Shown in pieces: positions 48,774-58,059 of a DNA stretch of 64,000 nucleotides; the first letter of the stretch is position 1; each line of letters starts with the position of its first letter. The notes beneath the pieces were generated by a model. The model was not told the DNA's origin. It worked only from the letters and a program-made list of their open reading frames with translations, and did not search any database. Source of the stretch: Methanosarcina sp. Ant1 (GTDB taxonomy: Archaea; Halobacteriota; Methanosarcinia; Methanosarcinales; Methanosarcinaceae); NCBI GenBank assembly GCA_001714685.2, contig MDTP02000003.1, forward strand, positions 43,491 through 107,490, given 5' to 3'. A program made the translations under genes and the position numbers.

Positions 48774-49426
48774 TTATTTTAAGGATCCTTTTTCAGTGTA
48801 TCTTACTCGTAAAGGTTCTCTACCCAAAGGGTGGATGCCATAGTACCTTTTTACATTTCCAGGGTCAATTTCTCTTTTTATTTCCCCCATATTTATTCCG
48901 TTAGGGATCTCCCAGAGCTTATAATCAGGGATTTTGTAAATCTGCCGGATTTCGTCTTTCAATATGGTTGAGGTCGTAATCACATCAGAAGATTCGTATC
49001 CTCCCAGCCACTCCCTGTGCGATATTTCCTTTGCTTCCCACCAGTCTCCGTGACAATTTCCATTACGCCCCCATTCAGTGCTATGAAAAGTCAGAACAAA
49101 GGGCAGCCCAAACTGAGTTTTTATCCTGCAGAGGACATTTACAGGATGCCAGTCATGCCCGTGTAGGATGTCAAACTCCCCTGCTTTTTCTCTCACATCC
49201 AGGAACCGACAATATATACTGTCGCACATCCTGTTCATCTGTTCCACTGTTCCCCCATTTTGATCACAGGCAACTCTGTGACAGTGAACCCCATTGATGA
49301 TCTCATCATTGTTTTCACTGTCTCGTGTAAAGAGGTGGACATCATGTCCTTCTGCCACAAGAGCTTCAGATACATTGGGGCTATCCCTCCTAGACACATC
49401 GAATACAAACTTTCCCAGCTACATTC
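48774..49426 (-). pseudogene. GT4 glycosyltransferase remnant (5' end removed at element B)
   Basis: The 207-aa open frame is the N-terminal domain of a GT4 (glycogen-synthase-like) protein: SEALVAEGHDVHLFTRD, DILHGHDWHPVNV, FVLTFHSTEWGRNGN, IWEIPNGI-like turn. The missing beginning is readable in another frame next to the element (SWESLYSMCLGGIAP), so there is a frameshift at about 49390. The start codon region is gone, replaced by element B at 49427. The C-terminal nucleotide-sugar domain is absent after KRYYGIHP. It cannot make a working enzyme. Confidence 0.8.
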
Positions 49427-49517
49427 GGCTCTTCGTCATTCTCTATGGATAAGATGATTTTCAATTCAAGACCGCGTTGGTTTTTATGAGGATACCCACA
49501 CAAAACAACGAAGAGCC
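49427..49517. mobile_element. Inverted-repeat element family B (91-bp MITE-like)
   Basis: The second copy in the window, in reverse orientation to 27160 and 60519: GGCTCTTCGTCATTCTCTAT at the left and CAAAACAACGAAGAGCC at the right. It abuts the broken glycosyltransferase. Confidence 0.8.
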
Positions 49518-49832
49518 AAACATCCTATTCGAATTTTTTTCATATACTTATTTACTCCTTTTTGTCAAAATGAGAGTAAAGGAACTGTTTTTGTTAGGCT
49601 AAATAGTTATAAAAAATAAATAAGAAATCTAAAGAGAAATTCGAAAAATCTCAACAATTTGCAGGTTATTAATAATAAGTATATAAACTGTTAATTGAAA
49701 CCAGAAGTTTATCGAAATTCTCGAAGATTAATAAAGCTAAATTGAATGAGGCTTGAATCAAAAACAAAGAGAGCCAGAGCTTGAAACAAGCTTAACTCTC
49801 TCCTACAGATTCCTCCGTTTTTCCCTAAGCTC

Positions 49833-51461
49833 TCATACTTGGTTCAGAAGTATTTTCATATCTTCTTCAACGGTTGTGTTTGGCTTGATGTTGAAATTCT
49901 CTACCAGCACTTTGAGGACGTTCGGAGAGACACAGGCCGGAAGTGTCGGGCCAAGGGTGATGTTCTTTATTCCAAGGCTCAGGAGGGCGAGCAGGACGAG
50001 AACGGCTTTTTGCTCGTACCAGGCTATATTGTAGGAAACAGGCAGGTCATTTATGTCCTTGAGGCCGAAGGCTTCTGCAAGCTTCTGGGCAATTACCACA
50101 AGCGAGTAAGAGTCGTTACACTGCCCCGCATCGATAACTCTTGGGATTCCTCCGATGTCGCCAAGGTCCAGTTTATTATAGCGGTATTTAGCGCAGCCTG
50201 CGGTCAGGATTACTGTATCTTTGGGAAGAGCTTTTGCAAACTCTGTGTAGTAGGCCCTTTCCTTGTGCCTGCCATCGCAGCCTGCCATGACCATGAACCT
50301 GCTGATCTTTCCGGTTTTTACGGCGTCTATTATTTTATCCGCAACAGATAGGGCTGCCACATGTGCAAAGCCTCCAACGATTGTTCCGCTTTCTATTTGC
50401 TCAGGAGGCTTGCTCTTTTTTGCCTGCTCAATCAGAGGGGTGAAATCCTTTATGCCGTCTTCTTTTTCATATATGTGGGTAAGCCCTTCAAAACCCACTA
50501 CCCCTGTAGTGTAGATCCTGTCCCTGTATGAATCTCTTGGCGGGATTATGCAGTTTGTCGTCAGCAGGATCGGACCGTTGAACTTCTCAAATTCTTCGTT
50601 CTGCTTCCACCAGGCGTTTCCGTAATTGCCCGCGAAGTTCTCATACTTTTTGAAGGCAGGATATGAGTTTGCAGGTAGCATTTCTCCATGTGTGTAGACA
50701 TCGATTCCTGTGCCTTTTGTTTGCTCAAGGAGTTGCTCAAGGTCTCTTAAATCATGCCCACTAATAAGTACTCCAGGTCTGTCTCTTACACCTATGTTAA
50801 CTGCTGTCGGTTCAGGATTTCCGTAAGTTTCTGTGTTTGCTTTGTCGAGCAGAGCAAGAGTTGAAACTCCTTTCTGGCCACACTCCAGAACCAAGCCAAT
50901 GAGAGCTTCTACGCCTATATTGTCGTCTGTTGTTGCAACCAGCCCTTTTTCTATAAACTCGAAGATTGCTTCGTCCTTATATCCCAGCACATAAGCATGG
51001 TGGGTATAAGCAGCCATCCCCTTCAGACCATAGGTCAGAAGTTCCCTGAGTGACCTTATGTCCTCGTCCTGAGTGGAATGAACAGCAACATCCAGACTTT
51101 CTACGCTTTCAGGGGTGACTGTGGCCACTGCAGGAAGATCTTTTTCGGCAGAGATCATTTCTGCAGGAAGCTTTGCTTTAATCTCGTCTCTGAGCTTAAA
51201 CCCTTTCTTTATAAGGGACTCAATTGCTTGTCTATCAAAATTAGTGTTCGTAAGGGTTGCAAAGAAGCTGTCCAGTACAAACTTGTCTGTTGCTTCTTCA
51301 TTAAGGCCAGCAGCTCTTGCCTTCAAGTTATAGAACGAGACGCTTTTGAGGACATAGAGTAGCCTGTCCTGGAGGTCTGCAACTTCCCCTTTTTTGCCGC
51401 ATACCCCATTTTTCGTACAACCTTTTGAGTTAAGAGTTTCCTGACACTGATTACAGAACAT
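49833..51461 (-). CDS. hcp: Hybrid cluster protein (hydroxylamine reductase family)
   Basis: 542 aa. The N-terminal [4Fe-4S] cysteines C3, C6, C15 and C21 (CNQCQET...[12 protein letters not shown]) and the hybrid-cluster residues are visible ([71 protein letters not shown]). Hcp proteins reduce hydroxylamine or NO and help in nitrosative stress; the in vivo role in methanogens is not certain. AAAGGTGA precedes the ATG. It stands alone. Confidence 0.95.
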   Translation of the reverse strand: MFCNQCQETLNSKGCTKNGVCGKKGEVADLQDRLLYVLKSVSFYNLKARAAGLNEEATDKFVLDSFFATLTNTNFDRQAIESLIKKGFKLRDEIKAKLPAEMISAEKDLPAVATVTPESVESLDVAVHSTQDEDIRSLRELLTYGLKGMAAYTHHAYVLGYKDEAIFEFIEKGLVATTDDNIGVEALIGLVLECGQKGVSTLALLDKANTETYGNPEPTAVNIGVRDRPGVLISGHDLRDLEQLLEQTKGTGIDVYTHGEMLPANSYPAFKKYENFAGNYGNAWWKQNEEFEKFNGPILLTTNCIIPPRDSYRDRIYTTGVVGFEGLTHIYEKEDGIKDFTPLIEQAKKSKPPEQIESGTIVGGFAHVAALSVADKIIDAVKTGKISRFMVMAGCDGRHKERAYYTEFAKALPKDTVILTAGCAKYRYNKLDLGDIGGIPRVIDAGQCNDSYSLVVIAQKLAEAFGLKDINDLPVSYNIAWYEQKAVLVLLALLSLGIKNITLGPTLPACVSPNVLKVLVENFNIKPNTTVEEDMKILLNQV

Positions 51462-51784
51462 ATTTTTTCACCTTTGAAGCTGGTTATTTAGTTTACTCCC
51501 CATTTTTTTATTTCATTCTGTCTCATAAACTATTATATTTTTCGAATTATGTGGAGTGTCGTAACATTGTAACAAAAAGATATCTTTTTAGTACCTATAC
51601 ATTTAGAATACTATTTTCCATACGATACCAGCTAATATATAGGAGAGAGTTTCGAGATGGATACCTCAATAATGAAAACTCAATTTTCAGAAGTCGGAGC
51701 TTGATACTTTATCCTTGAGTCTGAAGATCGTCGGGTCTTCTCCTTTTTTTCAGACTCCGTCCCATCTTCAACTGTTTCTCTTAT

Positions 51785-52198
51785 GATATACCCGGCCTTG
51801 TGCAGAATGGTATCCCTATCTGAGGATCTTTGTCCATACTCCCGGTACAAGGGTGGGAGTGATGGGCGCCTGAAATAGTTTCTTTATATCCGGGGGTATC
51901 TGTCCAACCGAGCTTCTTTGCTACAAACCAGGTAGAGCCACAGGGAGCATCCTGATCACACCTGCTCCTATGAACATCTTCCCATCAGGACTCGTTTCGA
52001 TCCTGAGTACAGGCTTTCCGAAGCCAGGATCAATAAAAACGAATCTATAATCGGTTTTCCTGTTTTCTCAAGGTCACAGAAGGGCTTTGGCGACTCAAAC
52101 TCGACTCCTATGGTATCGAGCTCTTTCCTGAGCTGCTCAAGAACACCAGCAGGGGTTTTCTTTGAGTCTTCAGCAGGTGCAATTACGGCTTTTGCCTT
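51785..52198 (-). pseudogene. Decayed gene of unknown family
   Basis: One frame gives KAKAVIAPAEDSKKTPAGVL...KPFCDLEKTGKPIIDS; after a frameshift at about 52045 the reading continues FIDPGFGKPVLRIETSPDGK and GAGVIRMLPVALPG, then after another stop FVAKKLGWTDTPGYKETISG to a stop near 51787. The pieces are protein-like and in order, so a broken gene is likely. The first residues come from the adjoining element. I could not name the family. Confidence 0.45.
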
Positions 52199-52439
52199 TA
52201 GAGCGTGTCTTAAAATTAAACTTGGTCTCACAATTGGGACAGGACTCATGCATTTGGACTAAAAAAATGGTACATTAAACCGTTAAATGTCCAAAATATA
52301 AATTTAAACCATAATGTTTAAAGTACTTGATTTTATGAATGGAGTGCATAGTATTATGTGATAAATTTACGGTATGAAGTTAAGTTCACGTTGCACACTA
52401 TCTATTTGTAGGAATGGTTTGAATTTTAAGACAAGCTCT
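52199..52439. mobile_element. Inverted-repeat element, family C-related (about 241 bp)
   Basis: Both ends read, on opposite strands, TTTAGAGCNTGTCTTAAAATT, followed by a block like that of the 43.2-kb element (CAATTGGGACA on one side, ATTCCTACAAATAG on the other). A TA duplication at the borders is possible. Confidence 0.55.
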
Positions 52440-52504
52440 AAAATAAATGTTCCGATATTTATGACCCAAATGTACAATCCAGAACATTTTTGAGACTGCC
52501 TGCT

Positions 52505-53521
52505 TCAATTCCTTTTTTTATTCTCAATATCTGTTTTGTATATGATAGTCCTGTATGGGTATGGAATCTCTATGTCTTCTTTAAAAAAGCGTTTTATAAT
52601 AGCTTCTCTAATTTCACACCCTGAACTGTGTGCAATGCTCCTATCCTTGAACCAGACTTGAAGGCGAAGATTTACGGAAAAGTCATTCAAATCGGTTAAC
52701 TGTACTTTAACTCCTCCTCTTTCCTTGAAATCAGGGTCCACTGCATGAATCATAGACGTATCAAAAATTCCAATTTTGTGGGGCTCGGGCTTAATTAAGC
52801 TTGGTATTGCTACACTGTACTCCACTTTATGAAGAGGCATGACATTGGAATGCTTTCTAGCTTCTTCAATCATGATTTTCCTTGCTTTGTCAATATCGGC
52901 ATCATAGCTTATTCCAATATTTATTGACCATATTATTGCAGGATCTTCTATAGTCCAGTTAATTATAGCTTCATTGCTGATTTTGGAATTAGGGATGATA
53001 AGTCGCCTGTTATCCCATGTTATAATAACTGTGTGCCTGAGATTAAGATCTGCAACTTTCCCATACTCGTTCATGATATCCAGCCGATCTCCAACTCTAA
53101 AAGGTTGAAACATGGCGAGAGAAATACCTGCAATTATATTACTAAGAGTGCTCTGTGCTGCTAAACCAATAACGATACCCACAACTCCTGCTCCTGTAAA
53201 GAGAGCAACAGAGATGGTGCTCAAGCTGGGAATGCTGAAGATGATAACAATAATTCCCACAAAATAGATTACCGCAACCATAATGTGCCTGAACATCTGG
53301 AAAGCCGTGATGTCCATACGCAGCCTACCACTTGCTTTTTTGAAATAGCGCTCCATAAGGAGGTTTACGTTACGTGCGACAAGGATAGTGATCAAGCCAA
53401 TGAAAATTATGAATAAAAAAGTACCAAAATTACCTAAAAACCAGGCAAATGCCTGCTCTAATACCTTTTCAAAATAAGATATATTTTCTGCAAAAAAAGA
53501 TGGGATTTTTGGGTTTTCCAT
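52505..53521 (-). CDS. Small-conductance mechanosensitive channel (MscS family)
   Basis: 338 aa. Three or four membrane helices end in the glycine/alanine-rich pore helix ALFTGAGVVGIVIGLAAQSTLSNIIAG, followed by the MscS beta domain (FQPFRVGDRLDIMNEYGKVADLNLRHTVIITWDNRRLIIPNSKISNEAIINW). It releases osmolytes on hypo-osmotic shock. Size is that of a simple MscS with one extra N-terminal helix. Confidence 0.95.
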   Translation of the reverse strand: MENPKIPSFFAENISYFEKVLEQAFAWFLGNFGTFLFIIFIGLITILVARNVNLLMERYFKKASGRLRMDITAFQMFRHIMVAVIYFVGIIVIIFSIPSLSTISVALFTGAGVVGIVIGLAAQSTLSNIIAGISLAMFQPFRVGDRLDIMNEYGKVADLNLRHTVIITWDNRRLIIPNSKISNEAIINWTIEDPAIIWSINIGISYDADIDKARKIMIEEARKHSNVMPLHKVEYSVAIPSLIKPEPHKIGIFDTSMIHAVDPDFKERGGVKVQLTDLNDFSVNLRLQVWFKDRSIAHSSGCEIREAIIKRFFKEDIEIPYPYRTIIYKTDIENKKRN

Positions 53522-53806
53522 GTTGTGAATGTTTGGAAAGAATATTTAAATAAATATTTATTAAAAACATAAAAAGAGTTGGTAGTCCACCATTAGTTGA
53601 TTGATATTATCCCAAAATAATCGAAATACAGTTTCCAGCTCTTTCTTTTTCCATATTTTTAGTGTTACTGGAGCCAGCTTGTTGTATGAACACAGAAACG
53701 CAGTTAAAAGCCGTGTTGGAGATAATGTCATGAAAACATCAGTCATGTATTAGTGGACACCGATATATGAAAAATAAGCAAATCATTCACTCACACGACT
53801 CCAAAA

Positions 53807-54271
53807 TCAATTTTTAAAAAAAACTAATAGATAAGCAAGTGCAAAATAGCGCCCGAATTTTCCAAGAAAAACCAGGATAGAAAAAGATCTGAAAGAAAGC
53901 TGCATAAGGCCAGCAACCATGGTAATTGCGTCTCCTATCCCTGGGATCCAGGTGAAAAGAAGGGTGTAAATGCCGTATTTTTTAAAAAGTCTTTCACTTT
54001 TCTCTAGCTGTTTAGGAGAAGGAGATAAATACTTCTCAAGCACTGGTCCCCCCTTTAGTCCAAGATAATAAGTTGTGCATGATCCAAAATAATTACCTAA
54101 AGTCGCCACCATAATAACAGTAAAAGGACTGAATCCCTGATAAATGAGAGCTACTACTAGTGCCTCCGACCCCATAGGCAAAACCGTGGAGGCCAGAAAA
54201 CTCAAGACAAAGAGGTTTAAGTAACCGTAATTAATAATAAACGAAATTAGAAATTCAAGCATTATATTCAT
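53807..54271 (-). CDS. DedA/YqaA family membrane protein
   Basis: 154 aa with four to five membrane spans. LASTVLPMGSEALVVAL, ATLGNYFGSCTTYYLGLKGG and WIPGIGDAITMVAGLM are typical of the YqaA branch of the DedA/SNARE-associated family, thought to act in lipid transport or membrane homeostasis. The start could be the first or fourth residue (both Met). It is divergent from the broken larE. Confidence 0.85.
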   Translation of the reverse strand: MNIMLEFLISFIINYGYLNLFVLSFLASTVLPMGSEALVVALIYQGFSPFTVIMVATLGNYFGSCTTYYLGLKGGPVLEKYLSPSPKQLEKSERLFKKYGIYTLLFTWIPGIGDAITMVAGLMQLSFRSFSILVFLGKFGRYFALAYLLVFFKN

Positions 54272-54503
54272 ACCATTGTAATCCAGTATTTTTGAGCTGG
54301 CATCTTAGGCATACCCGGTAATTAACTTTTAATTCACTATTTTTATATTCCTGTCCATCATTGTATTTATAATCTTCACAGTAAAAATCAGATTTCATAA
54401 ACTAAACAAGATGAGTTTAATTTGTGCTTGAGCTTATCCTAAAACAAATTTTGTTTTAATCATTAAAAGCTTTCAGGATTACTTTCATTATCAGGAAGTT
54501 GAA

Positions 54504-55212
54504 TTGCTCAAAGAGCCTGCAGGATTGGATTGCTTACTTCTTTCATATTCAGGGAGCGTAGATAGTACTTTACTTGCAGTACTTGCAGTACTTGCACAAG
54601 GGGCATTGAATGAGAAGGTCAAATGTATACTTTTTGATGCGCCTATTGTCCCAAGAAGAGCAGTTAATGATGCAGTAGAAATTGCAAGTAAATTCGGTTT
54701 ATTTCAGTCGAATACCCCGCTAGCTTGCTGCGGGGATGGAAAACTTCCCCGAGAACCGTTAATAATACGATTTACCAATTCCGTTTTCTGTTTGTTAACT
54801 TCTGCTAGAATTAAATCTTATTAGGGTTATTGTTTCCTTTATGGAGTTTGGAGCGGTGGCGCGAACATACCCCATTGCTTGCAGCGGGGTGCGCCAGCGC
54901 AACTTTGATTTCTAGAACAAACCGTCATCTTCATGTCTTGCATCGCGAATTCCATATGGTGAAGAAATCACACTTGAGAAGCTGCAAATGGTAGAAGACG
55001 CAGAAAATATAATGCACGATCTGGTTTTCTCCAATCTGCGTGTACGGCTGCATGGTAAAATTGCACGAATCGAGTTGATACCTGAAGAGTTCGAAAAAGC
55101 AGTAAGCATTCGACATCGAATCCTGGAGGTATTGCAAGGCTGTGGCTTTTCTTATATTGCCCTCGACCTTAAAGGGTACAGAAACGGTGGTAGTATGGAT
55201 GAAATGTTGTGA
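54504..55212 (+). pseudogene. larE: larE-type ATP pyrophosphatase gene interrupted by a 213-bp element
   Basis: The 5' part (54504-54702) has the PP-loop YSGSVDSTLLAVLA and VPRRAVNDAVEIASKFGL of LarE-like sulfur-insertase proteins. The element at 54698-54910 follows, and the reading then resumes with NKPSSSCLASRIPYGEEITL and continues in frame to the normal C-terminus (DLKGYRNGGSMDEML, TGA 55210-55212). About 80-90 central residues are missing, so the element is associated with a deletion. LarE-type enzymes add sulfur to the nickel-pincer cofactor; this copy must be inactive. PP-loop SGSVDS differs from the usual SGGVDS. Confidence 0.85.
54698..54910. mobile_element. 213-bp repeat element, copy 2, inside larE
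   Basis: Matches 11082-11298 over its full length with a few substitutions and a small deletion (AATAAT versus AATAATAAT). It is in the same orientation relative to the + strand. Ends: TTTATTTCAGTCG and CGCAACTTTGATT. Confidence 0.75.
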
Positions 55213-55292
55213 ATATGTACGAAATTTTATGAATATAGATGAAATTTTATGAATATAGATGAAATGTTATGAATATGGATGAAGTGTTATGA
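55199..55292 (+). repeat. 20-bp tandem repeat at the larE-aminotransferase junction
   Basis: About four and a half units of GAAATTTTATGAATATAGAT (with small changes) run from the last codons of larE to the start codon of the next gene. The first unit holds the larE stop and the last unit the ATG of the aminotransferase. Each unit contains an ATGA. Confidence 0.85.
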
Positions 55293-56479
55293 AAATTGAA
55301 GATTGTATCGCTGATTTCCAGATACCTCAATATCTTCATTATATGGATAATGCTGCAACAAGTCTTATTCCTGAACCGGTTATAGCTTCGATGAATGAAT
55401 ACGATCGACAATACCGTGCTAATGTGGGCAGAGGGATGCATCGGCTTACAAGAGTTGCAACACAGCGGTATCAGGATGCACATGATTCGGTAAGTGATTT
55501 CATTGGTGGGAAAGAGGGTACAACTGTCTTTACCAGGAATACGACAGAGGCAATCAACATGGTTGCAGCTGGACTGGACTGGCAACCCGGGGACCGAATT
55601 GTGACAACAATTGTGGAGCACCATTCTAACCTGCTCCCCTGGCTTCGATTACGTCAAAAGGGCGTTGAGATAATCATAATTTATCCCGGTCATGATGGTA
55701 TTTTTGACATAGAAGCGTTTGATGAGGCAATTACTGCTAACACGCGACTGGTTGCAGTCAGTCATGTATCAAATGTACTTGGTACCGTGCAGCCTGTTAG
55801 GGAGATTGCTGCTATTTGTAAAGAAAGAGGAGCATATTTCCTGGTTGACGGGGCACAGTCCGTCCCCCATTTTTCCGTGGATGCTCAGTACATAGGATGC
55901 GATTTTTTATGTTTTTCGGGGCACAAGATGCTTGGACCCACAGGTACTGGCGTTCTGTGGATGCGGGATACGGTGGATACGGTTATTTCTCCTCTTATAT
56001 TAGGTGGAGGCACAGTTGATGACGTCACTACTGAGGGATATACCTTAACTACCGGTTATCGGCGATATGAGGGAGGTACACCTAATATTTCAGGATCAAT
56101 CGGTCTGGCGCAGGCGGCAAAATATCTTGAAAGTCTGGGGATGGATACTATTTGCAGACATGAACAGAAACTCACTGAGCGCCTTCTTGCAGGGCTTGCC
56201 GAGGTCGATCACGTCACAATTCATGGTCCAGAGAATATAAGGAACAGGATAGGTGTTGTCTCTTTTACTATAGACAAAATTCATCCTCATGAAATAGCCT
56301 ATTTGCTTGACGAAAAAGAAGCAATCCTGGTCCGTTCGGGAGATCACTGTTGTATTCCGCTGATGAGGTACCTTGGGCTTGAAAATGGTACTGTGAGGGC
56401 AAGCCTTTATTTATACAATACTTTAGAAGAGATCGACTTGCTTATTGAATCAATTGAAGAAATTGCACGTATGGTGTAA
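55289..56479 (+). CDS. Class V aminotransferase / cysteine desulfurase (SufS-like)
   Basis: 396 aa. The PLP lysine is K213 in FSGHKMLGPTGTGVL; DGAQSVPH is the aspartate strand; the active-site cysteine loop is RSGDHCCIPLMR near residue 355. This is the SufS/CsdA type of cysteine desulfurase, which moves sulfur from cysteine to an acceptor. The start lies in the tandem repeat and has no clear Shine-Dalgarno. The fdhD gene follows after two bases, and FdhD needs a cysteine desulfurase as sulfur donor, so joint function is likely. Confidence 0.9.
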   Translation: MKIEDCIADFQIPQYLHYMDNAATSLIPEPVIASMNEYDRQYRANVGRGMHRLTRVATQRYQDAHDSVSDFIGGKEGTTVFTRNTTEAINMVAAGLDWQPGDRIVTTIVEHHSNLLPWLRLRQKGVEIIIIYPGHDGIFDIEAFDEAITANTRLVAVSHVSNVLGTVQPVREIAAICKERGAYFLVDGAQSVPHFSVDAQYIGCDFLCFSGHKMLGPTGTGVLWMRDTVDTVISPLILGGGTVDDVTTEGYTLTTGYRRYEGGTPNISGSIGLAQAAKYLESLGMDTICRHEQKLTERLLAGLAEVDHVTIHGPENIRNRIGVVSFTIDKIHPHEIAYLLDEKEAILVRSGDHCCIPLMRYLGLENGTVRASLYLYNTLEEIDLLIESIEEIARMV

Positions 56480-56481
56480 GC

Positions 56482-57297
56482 ATGTACAGCACAGTTCCCT
56501 GCATAAAAAGCGATGACGGATCAATGGTCCCGTCATCACATGATGTTGTAATGGAAGTGCCTCTTTCAGTCTTTGTCAACGGCCGCCACGCTCTAACTGC
56601 AATGATAAGCCCTACAATGCTTGAAGAGTTTGTAACAGGATTTCTATACACTGAAAGGATCATCCGCAAACTAGAAGATATCGACTCGCTGCGTATAGAA
56701 GAAAAAAGTGCCGGTACCCCGAGTGCCAGTGTTCTTACAAAAAATCCCTTTTCTATCATGCTTTCAAGTAAAACCGTTCTTTCGGGATGTGGTGGCGATA
56801 CTTCATACCTGGATCCCGAAAGGCTTCCAAAAATCCAGTCTGACATGACTACTGAGCTTTCCACAGTAAAGAAAATAATGAAAGAGACGCTGGCTTCAGA
56901 CCTTCACACCAGAACAGGGGGAATACATATTGTAGGGCTTTTTGGGCCAGATGGCAAGATCTGCATAATGGAGGATATAGGCAGACACAACGCTCTTGAT
57001 AAGGTAATAGGTTATGGATTGAAACATAACATAGACTTTTCCAGAACAATTGTGACCTGTTCGGGAAGACTCTCCTCTGAAATGGTAAGGAAATGTCTAA
57101 TAGCCAACATTCCTATTATTGCGTCCAGAGGTGCAACCACCACTCTTGCTATAAGTATGGGAGAACAATCCGGTCTTACTATTATTGGCTTTGTCCGGAG
57201 TCAAAAAATGAACATCTATACAGGCGTGGAAAGGGTCAAGAATCAGGAATCAGGAATGGGCTTAATCACATCACATCCTCCTGATTATTTTTCTTGA
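56482..57297 (+). CDS. fdhD: Formate dehydrogenase accessory sulfurtransferase FdhD
   Basis: 271 aa. FdhD hallmarks: VPLSVFVNGRHALTAMISP, EEFVTGFLYTERII, SGCGGDTSYLD with a single cysteine where enterobacterial proteins have CxxC, THTRTGGIHIVGLFG-like segment, EDIGRHNALDKVIG, TCSGRLSSEMVRKC and SRGATTTLAI. It passes sulfur to the Mo/W-bisPGD cofactor of formate dehydrogenases or formylmethanofuran dehydrogenase. It lies two bases after the cysteine desulfurase gene. No formate dehydrogenase is in the window. Confidence 0.92.
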   Translation: MYSTVPCIKSDDGSMVPSSHDVVMEVPLSVFVNGRHALTAMISPTMLEEFVTGFLYTERIIRKLEDIDSLRIEEKSAGTPSASVLTKNPFSIMLSSKTVLSGCGGDTSYLDPERLPKIQSDMTTELSTVKKIMKETLASDLHTRTGGIHIVGLFGPDGKICIMEDIGRHNALDKVIGYGLKHNIDFSRTIVTCSGRLSSEMVRKCLIANIPIIASRGATTTLAISMGEQSGLTIIGFVRSQKMNIYTGVERVKNQESGMGLITSHPPDYFS

Positions 57298-58059
57298 TCA
57301 AACTCGAACTATGTTATAGAGGTTCCATCATTTTCGTTGGTACAAACTCATGATTTTGAATACGGCTCTTAAGCATCGTACAGAGCTTTTCTGCTCTGGC
57401 TCTGTCTGATTGCCGTAGTGAAATAGGGACAGATCCTTCTGCCAATTCTATGGTGCCGCGCTCTTATGTGCATTAACAGAAATGCTTCAACTGAGAGATC
57501 TGCCAAACAGCGTGTGTTCTGGGTTATCATGGCAATTGGTTTAAAGGCCGGTTCCCTTACGAAGGCCTCGGGAGGGACTTCACCATTAATGAGAATCCGT
57601 CTGCTTGTTATAGTGTCCCCATCTGCAAGAGTTTCAATATCATTAATTAAAGCTGATTTCCCTGAGCCTGTTGGGTCTACTAGTGACAGAGTATCTCCCG
57701 GTCTTATCTCTATATTGTCAAATCCTTCCTGCTATCCAAGCCTGTTTTTTCCAGATTGAATGGTAAGAGTGAATTGTTGTGTCGTGAATTGTTGTGTCGT
57801 GAATTGTTGTGTCATGTGCTTAACTGTCCATATCTTGATTTTATACAGATTTCCGCAAATTGGTGAAAATTAACCTCATATGGAAATTATATATCAATAA
57901 ATTTCCTCATAGTAGTATAAAAAAGAAAATAGAGGGAATGAATCAACTAATTCAAAACCGTGATGTCCTCAGTAATTGCCTGAGGAATTATCATTGTAAC
58001 AGTAGAGATAGAAAAAAAGGTTGACTGTCTCAAGATCAACTGGAATTGATCACACAAAA
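57298..58059. other. Intergenic region with an ABC-ATPase remnant and a 15-bp tandem repeat
   Basis: Holds the remnant at 57369-57752 and, at about 57771-57815, three copies of GTGAATTGTTGTGTC. The remaining bases have no supported gene. Confidence 0.6.
57369..57752 (-). pseudogene. ABC transporter ATPase remnant
   Basis: The minus strand reads EGFDNIEIRPGDTLSLVDPT then GSGKSALINDIETLADGDTI, followed by RRILINGEVPPEAFVREPAF and MITQNTRCLADLSVEAFLLM, the Walker A and Q-loop part of an ABC ATPase. There is a stop just before this part, and after HIRARHHR the frame runs into unrelated residues and a stop at 57369. Walker B and the signature motif are absent. It lies 300 bases downstream of the radical SAM gene on the same strand and may once have been its operon partner. 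Confidence 0.75.

Larger units (their letters stand above)
51462..52504. other. Intergenic region with decayed gene and element C
   Basis: About 1 kb between hcp and the mechanosensitive channel gene. It holds the hcp promoter, a decayed gene (51785-52198) and the family C element (52199-52439). After the element, 52450-52496 carries another inverted-repeat-like end (TTTTTGAGACTGCCTGCTTC). Confidence 0.6.

Noticed and set aside
53561..53746. 61-codon open frame on the minus strand downstream of the DedA gene
   Set aside because: No Shine-Dalgarno, no recognisable family, composition like non-coding DNA.
57466..57759. 97-codon plus-strand frame
   Set aside because: It is the antisense of an ABC-ATPase remnant whose Walker A is read on the minus strand.
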